Position numbers and translations under genes: made by a program
Notes under the pieces: model-generated
Told to the model about the DNA's origin: nothing
The model's database searches: none
What the model saw: only the letters and a program-made list of their open reading frames with translations
In this document: piece by piece, positions 32,171 to 44,792 of the stretch
Numbering within the stretch: position 1 is the first letter of the stretch
How the letters are laid out: each line of letters starts with the position of its first letter
Source of the DNA: Laguncularia racemosa
Lineage: Eukaryota; Streptophyta; Magnoliopsida; Myrtales; Combretaceae
Assembly: GCA_037954665.1 (NCBI GenBank)
Contig: JBBMOL010000244.1
Coordinates: 372,001 to 436,000 of the forward strand
DNA length: 64,000 nt
Direction of reading: 5' to 3'

Positions 32171-33190
32171 AAGAATCTTGCACTCCATGTTAGAATTAGA
32201 CCCATGATAAAGGATGCATGGAAAGAGGAATTTGCACAAATAAGAGTACAATGATAGTGTAAAAATTGTGATTGCTCCTTTTAAATTTGGATACCCCATG
32301 TTTTAGGGCCTTAAGCTAGCCAAATCCTTCTAACAATCATGTTTGTTGCAAAATGTCAATTTGCTCCTAGCTTACTTTTCACAAAGGCATCACTTTGTTG
32401 GTTTGTATGAGTTTTTGACAACCCCAACAATTGTACTCCATTCTCTTTACAAGAATTGCACACTTATGAGCATATTATAAGATCGTTAGGACCCCTACCA
32501 TTCTAAGTTGCTTCATTCATTAGATAACAAAAAGGGGAGAAGAAGAAGTATGATTCAAGTATATTAATGTTAGCGTTTGAAGATTTTCTTTTTCTTCTAC
32601 TTTCCTCCAGACAAACAAAAGCTTCTTTCGTTGCTAGAACAGCTTAATGCAACCACTTCTCTTAGCATTTATTTCCATGTTAGTTTGGGAATCATCGAGG
32701 TTTCTAATCGATTATCTTCCTCTATACCCACTTTTGCTGCTGTCTCAACCGCTTCAGCACCATATTTTCTAATTTCTCTAACTGAATGCCTATGGAGGTT
32801 TTGGAATCGCTTAGTTTTGTTGGGGAGTCTCCGAGATGTGTGATGAGTCACTAAGCTAGGGAAAATCTAGATTTTGAGGAGTATATGAAGAGGTAGGATC
32901 AAGAATAACTTATAGTAAAGCTACAAAATCTGTAACTACGGGGTCAAGCAAATCCTGTACTACATTAGGAACATTTGAAGCCACATTTTTCAGTGGCAAA
33001 GAAACCTTCTCAGTAAAAGTCGCAGCCTAGTATCTAGGAGTTAAGGATGTCTCCAACATTATTTTACTTTTTATTCTTCATTCAGAACTTCATCTATTCC
33101 TAATTCTTAGAAGATTAAATCTTCTTTTTAGCTTTAACCTTAGTTTTTGAACTCGGTCCACATGAATGTCTTAACACTTTGCATATTGGG
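32171..33190. other. No supported gene; possible downstream part of the LINE fragment
   Basis: Only short ORFs. The next block (33194-33540, minus) is LINE-like, so this stretch may be its strongly decayed continuation. Confidence 0.35.
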
Positions 33191-33193
33191 CAT

Positions 33194-33540
33194 CTAGGTG
33201 GTAGCCATTAATATTCCACTAAGACCCGAGGAGCCATCTTCCCTTTTTACTTCCACTTGGGGCATAAAAACGTCATTCACATCAATTTTCATAAGAACTC
33301 TAGCTTGATTTACTCTTTCATGAAAGGCTGCAAGGGTGTTTGCATGAACAGGTATTCCGACCATGTTGGCTATGCAGTTCACCCCCAGCAAGCCCATCTA
33401 TCCACACGGAATTCCATGATATAAAACCCCTGTGGGAATGTCCGTAGGTTATGGTTTCATCAACTGCATGCCTACCCTCTACTTTTGTAGGATAAGGAGG
33501 CCTTGTGAGAAGTGCCATGGCTTTTCTAAGATCACGTTGA
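33194..33540 (-). pseudogene. LINE ORF1 fragment (DUF4283-type), frameshifted
   Basis: Minus strand. One frame gives NCIANMVGIPVHANTLAAF and ARVLMKIDVND with VKREDG, the usual IGIPLYAD...ARVLVEID pattern of DUF4283 proteins. The upstream part, in shifted frames, reads EKPWHFSQGLLILQK, matching the RPW.F....LLVLQ motif that precedes it in this family. DUF4283 with zinc knuckles is the ORF1-like part of plant L1-type LINEs and related host copies. At least one frameshift and a stop break it. No LINE endonuclease or RT was seen nearby, so this is a remnant. Confidence 0.6.
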
Positions 33541-35482
33541 GATGGTCATCGTTAACAAAATGAAAGTAAAAGAGTCATCACCATAACGTTCATAATTATG
33601 TAAAAAGTTGTCATCTTTAAAATAATAATGAGCATCCTAAGTTTCTAAAGAGTCATCACTAAAAAATTCTTTCATTTATTATGAGGCTTAAGGAAAAACA
33701 AGTTTATGTAATTGTAGCCTATTGAGCTATAGTCCTACTTACATTAAAAATGCACTTGAATTTTTACTTGATGATTACGCAGCATCTCTCTCTTCACTAC
33801 ACCCTACACTGCTATACATCTCTCTACCTCTCCCACTAAATTCACTTTGTTCCAATAGCTTACACCAACATTCTGTAAAATTAATTCACTCTCTAATTCC
33901 AAATTGACTATTATAACAAATCTAGCATTGTAGCGAATAACCAAAATCCTACATATCTTCAGGTGTATGTGAGAATCTAGAGGCTTCACGTCTAAAATGC
34001 TCTAATTCAATCAAAGTTTATAAAGTCAATTCTCTTATGTTTAATTTGATTTAATCTCTTCCTTTTCGATGCAAAAGTGAAAACATCAACTTGTGTTTGG
34101 TTTCAATAAAATCCATAGAGTTTGGTTTGTTTAAGTAAGGGTGAGGTTTGACTTACGCTTGGTTTAGTTAAATTCTGCCTATTCAATTTAGAAGAGAATA
34201 TGTCTGGTTTGTTTTTGGGTAATGGTTTAATTCATTTTAGGTTATGGAGGTTTGATCCTTTGGTATGGTTTAGATGCTTAGGGTTTAGATGTTTTGTTGG
34301 GCAGGTTCCTGATCCATTCATTATGAGTTATTGGTGTTAAACCATATGTGTGTGTGATCTCAATAAGTGGTTTCATACCACTTACCTAATGCAATATTTT
34401 TATTGATGTATTCATTAATAATAAATTGTTTATATTCATACTATTATATAGATCTCTTATTGAGATTATGACTAAAATTTAAATGGTTTTTTTTATTTAA
34501 AAAAAAGGAACATGGAAACGACTTTGCACTTCCACCTTACCCTAAATCCTAATATAATCATAAGAGATATGAGGCGCAACAAACAACATTTTGAAGGTTG
34601 AGTTGGTCGATGCTTTAGAGTAAACATCATTTCTATAATTGTGATCCTAAGATCAATTTTAAGTGAATTAAGAGAAATTTGACAAAGTCAATAAGAATTT
34701 CGAGTTGAATGAGTGTTGAAATTAGAAGTTGCTTTTCTATTTTAGTTTTGCACGTTATACCAAGATATTATTGCATAATAAATAAAAGTAGTTCAATGCA
34801 ATTCATTTTCCTTTTATCCTATCACTTTCTATTATCATTATTTGCATTTAATAAATTATTTGATAACTATCTCCTACTTTAAAAAGAGAACTATCTACTA
34901 ATAGGAACAAATGCTAAAGTTTTATAACTATATTAGTTTAGATTTAATGGAAACAAAATAAAATGCATAGATCTGAATAAATCAAGTTATTGTAAGCGGA
35001 AGACAAACTTGACAAGAAATTCGTTTTTTCTTTAGCAATGTAGTTTGATATGGTTCAAAACAGTTCGTTTTGCTTTGGCTCTCTGGCTAGATCGTGAACC
35101 TTGTAGACCTTTTCAAAGTCATACTACAGACAAACCTATGTTATAAACAATTGCATTCAATGGTTTAGCTTGGTTCATATTTCGGTTTCATTTGATGAAT
35201 ACCCCTACTTAACTCCTATTTAACACCGAGACATTTATTCAATTGTGATCGAGGGAGATATTAACATTTACAAAGGATTATATATTTCTTGTTTCATTGA
35301 ATCAAAGGGTAATCCATCCCCCACAATAATGTTTCACATTAAAAAAAAAAAATTTGTTATGAGGATAATTACCCTATTAAGACATGATTTATGTTGTTTC
35401 AAGAGTAAGAACAAAAGTGACCCAATTTCTATTTACTAGTCAAATTAATTCTTGATTCTTTTTGGTCAAAAGAAGTTCATAA
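33541..35482. other. Intergenic sequence downstream of the MATE gene
   Basis: No protein-like ORF. The last part (35400-35482) would hold the 3' UTR and poly(A) region of the minus-strand MATE gene; AATAAT near 35326 on plus is not decisive. Confidence 0.45.
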
Positions 35483-38400
35483 TCAATCGTCAGAAGAGAC
35501 TAAGCCTGTTTCTAAGTCATTATTATTCTTGTCTCCAGCAGCAAGTGTTAACTCCTCAGCCCTCTTAGCTTGATGCCTCCAATCTGTTTTAACCAATGTA
35601 CATGCCATCAAAAAAACACAAGACATTTGTGCTGCTAGTAGCCCAAACCAAAGCCCTTTAAACCCCATTTTCAAAGGAAATGTTGTGACAATAGCTACTG
35701 GCAATCCCACAAGGTAAAATGAAAATAAGTTGATGCGTACACCAACTTTAGGACGCGCTGTTCCTGTTAGGACTCCACAAGCCGCTGTTTGTGGAGAGTT
35801 GCCAAGTTCACATAATCCTAAAATAGGAAGTATGCATGACACCAGTTCAAGAATCTGGGGTTCATCAGTATAGACTTTAGCCCAGACTGATCTTAAAGCT
35901 GTCATGAAGACAAGGGCTGCAAGTCCGAAAGCAGTTGCTCCTATGATGCCGATAATTGATATAAGTTGAGCTCGAGATGGCTGCCTTGCGCCTAAAGCTT
36001 GACCTATTCGAGTACACATACCTGAGCTGAGTGCAAATGGAAAAGTATATAACAATCCTGTTGTTTGGGTAAGTATCCCCATAGCTGCCACATTAACCTT
36101 TGGGTTACTAAGCAATCCACAGAGAAAGAGCATGATTTCATACCACCACCATTCCAAGCAAACTGATACGCAACTAGGTAGGGCAAGATTAAGCAGGGGT
36201 CGCCACCCTTGGAAGATTGAGAGAAAGCTAACTCCATGCCACGGTTTGAGCGACCTTTTGGACATAAGTAGATAAAGTATTAAGCCAATGTTTAGGTTGA
36301 TTGTGTTCCAAGCAAGAGCAAGTGCTACTCCTTTGACTCCCAAGTTCATAAAAGTGACTAAGAAATAGTTGATGGGAAGGTGTAGAATGACAGAACAAAC
36401 ACATGCAATTGTGAGTGGAGTTGTTAGGCCTTGGGTTCTCAAAAAAATTCTTAATGGTTGAAGATAGGCTTGAGCAAATAGTTCAGGAATAGAGAAAATC
36501 ATGTATACTTGTGCTACGTTTGTGATTTCTGGGTCCTGACCCAACCTTGAGAAGATTGGTTCCATATTGAACCATAAGATAGATATAGGTACACAAACAA
36601 GAAGTAAAAGTAATAGGGTTTTTTGATATGTTTGACATATGACTGACCATCTCTTAGCTCCAAATGCCTGACCACATATTGGATCCATACCAATCGCTAG
36701 CCCTTTTAATATTGAATTCCCTGTGATGTTGCCAAATCCAAGAGCTAAAGACCCACCTGCCAATTCTACTTTGCCAAGATGGCCCAAGAAAAGCATGGAA
36801 ATCACAGACCTTGAAAATATGAGTAGTGTTGTCATTATTATGGGACCTGCGATCTTGCTTAGAGATAGTACCTCTTCTCTTACCTGTGTAAATATTTTGT
36901 ATAGACCATGTCAATTTAGGTTACTACATGTTCACGTATAGTTAGAAAGCTAAAACAGAAAAAGAATACAAGCGAGCACATGAGAAAACAATAAATTCTC
37001 AAAAAGGACATTACCTCAACACAATGATGAATACAACATCACAAGATACTGAAAGCGAAAAGCTTTACTAGAAATAGTAAGCCATGTAAAATCATACATG
37101 ATAAATTCTAATTCTAGATATGATCATTTTAACAACAATCTTGATAATTTTTTCGACAAGTCACATGTCCCGATTTCCTACGTGATTATACTCAGTGCTC
37201 AACATTGCATGTTGCATATCACTCTCTTTTGGTACCATGCAATGCTTTATTCCATAGAGAGATGGAGAATCAATAATGCGATTAGAGAATGAAGATCTTG
37301 ACTATTTTTATTACATCTACGAGGACAGTAAGAGGCAACAACAAAATACTATTTTAACGTCATTGGAGCATTTAAAAGTGTTTAAACTTGAAATTGGAAA
37401 GTGGATTTTCAATGATAAATTCAATTTCTGCCCCCATATTATTATTGCATTCGAAGTTTAGTAATTCAATAGTATTTTCAGCATACACATAGCTATGTTG
37501 GTGTCCGTAATGAGTAATTAGAAGTCTCATACCGCAAATAATGGAAACTTTCGTTTATATTGCAGGAAAAAGAAAAGGAAAAAAATTCATTTACATCCTT
37601 GGATGTAAAGAGATTCAATAGCTATTATCCATCTTATGTATGTATAAATAATGGATAACTATCAACAAAATTTAGAGATATAGCACTATATACAAAATAT
37701 AAATGATATTTTCTTTTTAAGAAAAATACTGTCCATTAATCCCGTCATGTTACATTCCCTCCCACTCGGAATTACAAATTTCAAAAAAAGTAAAGGGGGA
37801 AAGCACTCAGATTGTAAAAAACTTTTTGAAGTTGGCTAGTAGATGTCAAACTATTGGCGCATCAAGTATTGGAGCTCAAAAAAGGCAAAAAACTAATCAT
37901 AAAAATGTTAACCTCTTTTTTTTTTTCTCAAGTAATCGGGCATTGACAAACTAACCAAAAAATTAAAATAAAAGCAGACATTAACAAGTCGTTAAAGTTG
38001 ACCCTATTTCCATTTAGAGACCGACAATCACATTTTTCACTTAAGAGACCTATTCGTTTACGTTAATCATTAAGTATTTCCGTTGGAAAAATATTCATTA
38101 AATACTAATAGGGCTGAAAAGAAGAATAGTTGATTATTTGATTGGTAAATTATGTGATTTTTGGGATAAATATTTGCTATTTTAAATTTACTGTTTTAAT
38201 ATATTCCTATCAATCATATTTAAATATATAAATAAAAAATTAATATATAATAATAAATTTTTTTTTATCATCATAAATATTTATATATTATTAATTAAAA
38301 TATACTTAAAACATAAAATTTAATACAGCAAATATCCATCCTAATATCTCCACTCATTTTTCAATTTCCCCTTCCCGTGATGTGGCTGTCCTTACCAATT

Positions 38401-39826
38401 TTGATTTGACAAATGACAGTGCATAAAAGTGGAAGGGTATTTGAACATTGATCGCATATACAATATTTTCTTAGCTGCCTGGTCCTAGGTGATTATTATT
38501 GTGTTATCCTAGGAATGTTCTTGGAACTTGCTCCAGTCTCTAGCTTATTAATAGACTAAATATAAAATGATACAGAAAGACATTCCAATGCCATTCATCT
38601 GACTAATAAATCGAAAAATCGTCTAAACTATAGGCTATCAATGCAGTGATTTTTATGAAACTGAAATGAGAAAGTTACGAGGAGAGGTGGCTTTTTATAA
38701 TAAGAGCATGCTAGGAAAGAGCTGGTACTTCCTAGCCAAGACTAGGTAGGATGAAATCGACTAGGAGAGACCCGTCTGTCAAGGAACTGTCTCCTTAGCC
38801 ACACTCACACATTCTATTCCACAAGACATAAACTGGGGTACAGAGAGAAAAGAATGATTAAAAGGTGTAAATGGACATAAATAGCATAAAAGATATTGAA
38901 ATTTACTGTTCATAGTAATTCTAGGGTAATCATTATTATTTAAATTTAGGACATAGGGGTAGGTAGGCATATAGGTTGTGGGTTCCACGTGAGGTTCTGC
39001 TAATTGGCTAAAAATCCACATGAAAAATGGCTGCCATCAAAGTGAGAATAAGCCATTTTCTTGTCAGCCAAACTCCTTTCTAACTCATGCCAGCAAACTT
39101 TTCTCTTTTTTGACCTTTTTTTTTTTTTTCATTTTGCCGTTTATTCCCTTTTTCTTCTCCTATCACCTTAAAGAAAAAAAAAACAAAGAAGAGAGAGAGA
39201 TTACTTTGGAGGAAAATGATAGCAGGTGTGTCAAACCAACTTGTAGGGACTCAAAATATTTTTTTTTTCAATTTTTTATACATATAAGTTTTATATAAAA
39301 TATGTAATTAATGTTTGAATTTGTAGAATTTTTGCATTCAAAATCTTTAATAAGAGCCGCATTGGTTAACCAAACCTTATTTCAAATGTGTAATTTTCAA
39401 AACACCCATTACTGTGAGACACTCTCTCATTTGACTGCAACAGTTTATCATTTTTGAACCGTTTATGATTCATGAAACTCCAGAATAATTCTCACTGAAA
39501 GAAAGAAAATGAATGAGAGATTCCTACACAACCAAAAAAAAGAAAAGTAGAAGAGAAGAAGAAGAAGTAGAAGAAGAAGAAGATAACAACGTAAATACCT
39601 CGTTGAGTGGTAACTTTCGGATTGCCTCAAAAACAGGTAGCCGCGTAAAATGGCCTCTTAAAAACTGTGTCATTGTTGTTGGATGATCTTCTTCTTCATC
39701 TCCATTAGCTTCGTCTTGTTCTTCTTCTTCTTCTTCCTCGTTCTCTTCTAATTCCAAGATTGTTTCTTCCTTTAAACCAAGGTGTTCATTACTTGCTGTT
39801 GCTTGAGATTCACTTTTTGAGCACAT
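35483..39826 (-). CDS. MATE efflux transporter (DTX/DETOXIFICATION family), two exons
   Basis: Join, minus strand: exon 1 39826-39599 (76 aa), exon 2 36883-35483 (466 aa plus stop), 542 aa, normal for plant DTX. Donor GAG|GTATTT and acceptor TTTACACAG|GTAAGA are both phase 0 and give the seam LNE-VREEVLSLSKIAGPII. MATE features in order: SRSVISMLFLGHLG, LAGGSLALGFGNITG, GMDPICGQAFGA, LRTQG with LPINYFLV, PSCVSVCLEWWWYEIML, TRIGQALGA, LGLCELGNSPQT, CGVLTGTARP, TDWRHQAKRAEEL. About 12 membrane segments are expected. The family exports organic compounds across plasma, Golgi/endosomal or vacuolar membranes using a cation gradient; by eye closest to the DTX48-56 group. Oddity: an acidic Glu-run at residues 28-48 of exon 1. 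MCSK is chosen as start because related proteins begin MC and an acceptor-like GTGCTCAG lies four bases upstream. Confidence 0.88.
36884..39598 (-). other. Intron 1 of the MATE gene (2715 bp)
   Basis: Donor GTATTT and acceptor TTTACACAG on the minus strand, GT-AG type. It is AT-rich with no coding sequence and contains a MITE-like insertion at about 38164-38341. The intron is long for this family, whose genes often have none or one short intron. Confidence 0.75.
38164..38341. mobile_element. Small AT-rich MITE-like element in the MATE intron
   Basis: Ends are inverted: GGGATAAATATTTGC...AAATTT on the left, and on the other strand GGATGGATATTTGC...AAATTT at the right, about 26 bp with few mismatches. 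The ~125 bp interior is almost pure A/T. The target duplication is not clear. Confidence 0.5.
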
Positions 39827-40250
39827 GTTTCTGAGCACACAGACCAAAAACCTAGAAAGACGAAATATGGACCCGAAATTAGAGAAGGAATATAATTCTG
39901 AAACCTTGTCGATAATAATAATAATATTAACAACCAAGCTGCAATGCAAACAAAAATAAACACGAATTATAAGAAAAAGAAAAGTGAAAAAAATAATATA
40001 GTATGTCATGATGGCCACCTTCCGAATCAAATTATTTACTTTCATCATTGTAAATGAACATAAAAACTTTCTAGTGTAACATACTCTGGAAGTGAATGGA
40101 GAGCGGTCTCTCTGCTCCTGGGCTACGACATTGGTGGAATAGAAGAAAATAAAAAACTTAATGGAGAGGGATGAAGAAAGAAAGGAGGGAAAATATTGTT
40201 TGCTTCGGGAAATGGAGACAACATGGAACTGCGCATACCTAGGGCCATCA

Positions 40251-40258
40251 TTTATATA
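40251..40258 (-). promoter_or_regulatory. TATA box for the MATE gene
   Basis: TATATAAA on the minus strand, about 425 bp before the chosen ATG. A 5' UTR of ~400 bases, perhaps with an intron ending at GTGCTCAG (about 39831), would fit. Other TATA-like sequences exist in this AT-rich region. Confidence 0.4.
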
Positions 40259-40974
40259 CTGCAATTAGTGTAATAGTTAAATCATGAGGTGTGTTTTCTC
40301 CATTTTTTTTTTACCCACCACACTTGCATGGCATTAATTTTCTTTCTTCTACTTTCGTGAAATGTAGATAAAAAATAATGGGTCCAACATATGATTAAGT
40401 TTGGATTATAATATTACTTGAAAGGAAAATTTGCTAAGAATTATTCATAGAGAAAGAAAATTGTTAAGAGTCTAAATCAAAAAACGATTTTTGTACATTA
40501 TGCAACCATGTGCATATAAGAGAACGTAAACATGTACATTATGCAAACAGCAAAATATTTCAAGCAATATATAGGAAACATCAGTTACATTTCGGTCATA
40601 ATATGCTGGAAGATAAAAATTAGAAATTCCATTCAAAAATTAAATTTCATGAAAAAAATGTAAAAGAAAAAAAAAGCTTTTTTAAGAAGATTAAAGGAAG
40701 AAAACGCATGTACATGTGGAATTAGCGAGTGATTATACAGATAACCTCAAATGCTTTATACTATTTTTTACTAGATTCTAAAAATTCCACGATAAATTAG
40801 TTATTTTGAAATACTAGAGGATGATGTCTATCTCTAATTGACTAGCAAACATAGGAAATGACTTATTTAAAGTTACTTTCTTTATAATCTCCTAAATTTA
40901 CAAATTAATTATTAAGATTATCTTAAAAGAATAAATTTATGAGGCTTAAAAGTAACTTTAGAGAATCCAAATCT

Positions 40975-40979
40975 ACAAA
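40975..40979. repeat. Target-site duplication ACAAA, left copy
   Basis: ACAAA before the 5' LTR; identical 5-mer at 46771-46775. Confidence 0.75.
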
Positions 40980-41545
40980 TGATGTGGAGGAATTAAGTTT
41001 ACAAGTTATGGAACCAGTTGATCATAGGAAGCTATAGAAAAAGAAAAATAAGAAACTTTTGAATAAGATATTGAAACCAATAGCTAGGATCCATAAGACA
41101 TTTAGAAAGAGTGTTCCAAATATGTCAAGAACTATTGGAACCCATTAGTAGTAGTCAAAAGCAAGTGGGTTGAAAAAAGAAACATAATTTCGAAGGTTTA
41201 ACTTTAAAACTTCATAATTTTTTGCTTATGAAAAGTTATGAATCCCATAATATGTCGATAAAAACTAATTCGAATCTATTTTGACATGGAGAAAACCACT
41301 ATGTCATTTGATGCAAGAATCATGGTCAAAATCTTCTATCTTCACAATTTGTCTAGATTAGAAAAGTCCATTTTCATTGATATAGTTTCCTATTATATTT
41401 TTATTTAGTTTCTTTATTAGTTTTAGGGTTTGAAGCCTATAAATACTTGCTAAATAGTGTTACTAAGGAGGATTGCCAAATTTTATTAGCAAAATAATTA
41501 TTTCTTTACACATATTGTGTGTAGTTATCGCTTCATGTCGCATTA
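40980..41545 (+). repeat. 5' LTR of the old chromovirus
   Basis: Starts TGATGTGGAGG; the end GCATTA corresponds to a GCGTCA-type end with CA changed to TA. TATAAATA at 41438-41445 is followed by CTTGCTAAATAG, close to the N-family TATA context. Confidence 0.85.
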
Positions 41546-41547
41546 GT

Positions 41548-41560
41548 TGGTATTAGAGCA
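41548..41560 (+). other. Primer binding site, tRNA-iMet type
   Basis: TGGTATTAGAGCA; one mismatch (T for C) to the initiator-Met primer site; two bases after the LTR end, same spacing as in the young element. Confidence 0.75.
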
Positions 41561-41579
41561 TGGATGAAAATTAGTGGTG

Positions 41580-43390
41580 GTGATGACAATGGCCTTTGTG
41601 GTGTTGATTAGGTGGCTAGGGTTCCTCTTCAAGGGAATGATGTGTTGCAATGTTTGGAGCAACATCTAGAGCAACAAATGGATCTCAAATTCTAATGTTT
41701 TGAGGAACATTTTGAGAAGATTGTAGAACGTCTTAATGCTTTAAGATTGATGCACATAGGAGACAAAGTGACAATAGAAGGGCAAGAGTAGATTTGGCTT
41801 GTGGTGACCCTACTGATAGACTTGCTCCTACACGAAGGCCATATGTCTATGATGATGATGAACTAGAGGAAGAAGACAACCTTGGTCTATATAGGTAAGG
41901 TAGGAAAGATACTTATAGGGATGATAGATATTTTGGAGATTTTTTATTGAGGGTTGACATTCCTTGTTTTAATGGTTGTTTAAGAATATAAGAGTTTATA
42001 GATTAAATTGTAGAGTTAGATTAATTCTTTGATTATTAGGAGACTCCACTAGGGAGGAGAGTTAGCTTGGTGGCATGTAGATTGAAAGGAAGGGTATCTG
42101 CTTAATGGGAAAATATTTGATTAGAAGGATACGTGGAGGAAGGGGTCCTATACGAACTTGGTATAGGATGAATGATTTGTTAAAGAAGGAACTTTTACCC
42201 TCTAATTATGAATTGATTTTGTTTCAACAATATCAACATTGTCAATAGGGGAATAGGTCCATGCATGAGAGGAATAACCTTCTTTAGTTAGAAGTCTAAT
42301 AAGTTGCTAGATACTTAGATGGCTTGAAACTAGCCTTAAGAGATAGGATTTGTGTCCAAGTTATTCAAACCTATTGGAGGCCAAGAATATGGCTTTGAAA
42401 ATAGAGCTTATGCAATATGAAAGGAGTAGAAGGAGTTATGAGAGTTATAAGCTCGTTGAAATTAGTAAAAGATCAAAACCAATGATTAAATCTAAAAGGT
42501 AGTAGTGGTAGCGGAAATATACATTATCAAGAAGAGAAGGTTGTGGAAAAATGTCAAGTGTTTAAAGCAATGAATAATGAGAGTGGGACAGTTGAGAATG
42601 CTTATGTTAAGCTTACAGTCGGAAATGCTTTTGATGCAACTAACCTAGGCATAAGTCTAACGAGTTTCCTTTATGAAAGATAGTGAATATTATAGAAAAG
42701 GATGAGGATGATAATGAAGTCTATTGTGAACATGATGGAGATGATGAAGAGGTGTAAGAGGATGAGAGATAGACATATACTTCGGAGGATAATGTTATCT
42801 CCTAAGCAAGAAGATTAAACTCAAGGGCACCAATTGTTTTGAACTAGGTGCATTATCAAAGATAAGGTGTTTGAAGTCATTATTGATAGTGGAAGTTGTA
42901 AGAACATAATTGGAAGAGATACTATGAATAAGTTAAAGCTTCCAATTGAGAAGAATCTAAACCCCAGTACATTAGGGTGGATTAAGATGGAAGCAAAAAA
43001 GAGCATTGCAAGATGCCATTTTCTATTAGTAAGTATTATGATGATGTTTATTGTGATATAGTTAATATGGATGCTTGTCATTTGTTGTTTAGAAGGCCCT
43101 AGCAATATGATGTAGATACTTAACATTTAAGTCAGAATAATGTATGTAGGGTGGCGAAGAATGGAGTGAAATACACTTTATTGCCTTTAAAGGGGAAGTT
43201 GAAATCACTAAAGAAGAGCACATTTTTGTCCATCACTTATAAATTTGATTTTGAAGTTAAAGAAATATGGGAGGTTCATGTGTTAGTAATTAAACAAGTG
43301 TTGATGAATGAGGCTAAATTGCTAATGGAGGAGAACTTAGAAGTAGTGTCTTTTATTGAAGGAACCAAAGAAAATAATGCTAGAAGATAT
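41580..43390 (+). pseudogene. Decayed gag and protease of the old chromovirus
   Basis: Gag fragments such as LRVDIPCFNG (about 41945) and LVACRLKG (about 42070) match the young element's gag but with many stops. The protease is best at 42867-43061: FEVIIDSGSCKNIIGRDTMNKLKLPIEKN, with an intact DSG (quoted in parts: VIIDSGSCKNII). The following KYTLLPLKGK (43170) aligns with RYTLLPLKRE of the young copy. Not functional. Confidence 0.8.
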
Positions 43391-44792
43391 ACTTGATGGA
43401 TTACCACCCTTGAGAGAAATTCAACATTATATTGATTTGATCCTTAGTGCAAGCTTGCCAAATTTACCGCATTAAATGATGAATCTAAAGAAGAGTGAGA
43501 TTTTAAAAGAAAAAGTGGAAGAATTGTTGTGAAAAGGATTTATATAGGAAAGCAAGAATTCATGTGCTATTCTTACATTGTTAACTTTGAAGAAAGATGG
43601 GAGTTAAGAATGTGTGTTCACAACAAAGCTATAAACTAGATCATTGTGAATTACAAATTTCTAATTATGAGAGTAGATGATGTGTTAGATCAATTGCACA
43701 GAGTTAAGTGATTTTCGAAGATTGATTTGAAGAATGGATACCATTAGATCAGAATTAGACCAAGGGATGAATGGAAGACAACATCTAAGATAAATGAGGG
43801 ATTGTATGAGTAGTTAGTGATACCACTTAGATTGTTGAATGCTCCTAGTACCCTCATGCACTTGATGAACCAAGTATTAAAACCTTTTATTAGCAAGTTT
43901 ATTATAGTGTATTTTGATGATATTTTAATATATAGTAGTTTGGAGGAAGAGCACTTATTGCATTTGAGGCAAGCGTTATCTACATTAAAAGAACATGGAT
44001 TGTATGTTAACATTAAGAAGTATAGTTTTATGATAGAAAAGCCATTATTCTTAGGATATATTGTGTTTGCTGAAGGAATTTAATTGGATGAATCTAAGAT
44101 TAAGGCAATCAAAGATTGGCCAATGCCTAAAATGTGTCAAAATTAAGAAGTTTTCGTGGGTTGGCTACCTTCTACAAGCATTTTATTATAAAGTTCAACA
44201 CTATTATTGCATCAATGATAGAGTGTTTGAAGAAAGGGAAGTTTAAATGGTAGAAGAGGTAGCTAATAGCTCCACAATTTTGAATGAAAGGTTGTGCACT
44301 ACTTTAATTTTGGCATTACCGAGCTTTAAGTTGTTCAAAGCAGAATATGATTCTAGTGGAGTGAGGATAGGGGTTGATATATCTCAAGAAAAGAGAGTGG
44401 TGGCATTCTTTAGTGAAAAGTTGAATAGATTAGGTAAAAGTGGAAGACCTATGACAATGGGTTCTACTCTATGGTACGAGCTCTTAAAAATTGGGAACAC
44501 TATCTAATAGTTAAGGAGTTTATGTTGTATTCTACCCATTTGGCTTTAAGATATCTCAATAGTAAAAAAATAATTAGCAGCAATATGCATGCTAGGTGGT
44601 GTTAATTCTTACATAAGTTTTCTTTTTCTGTTAAAGCACAATTTTAGTGTTCAAAATAGAATTGCTAATGCTTTAAGTCAAAGAGCATATCTATTGCTCA
44701 TATTGAGTAATGAGATTGTAGAATTTGAGCTACTTAAAAGTGATTATGGTCATGATGAGGATTTCATTGATATTTGGAGAAGAGCTTCTTAA
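43391..44792 (+). pseudogene. Decayed RT and RNase H of the old chromovirus
   Basis: RT wording in several frames: PPLREIQHYIDLI near 43405, NAPSTLMHLMNQVLKPF, and IIVYFDDILIYSSLEEEH (about 43903-43957) with the YFDD catalytic motif kept. RNase H remnants follow at 44247-44507 (AEYDSSGVRIGVDISQEKR) and 44589-44792 (RIANALSQRAY). Frame changes and stops between blocks rule out expression. Confidence 0.8.

Noticed and set aside
39020..39298. ORF of 92 residues within the MATE intron
   Set aside because: Mostly Phe/Leu from T-rich sequence; low complexity, opposite strand to the gene.
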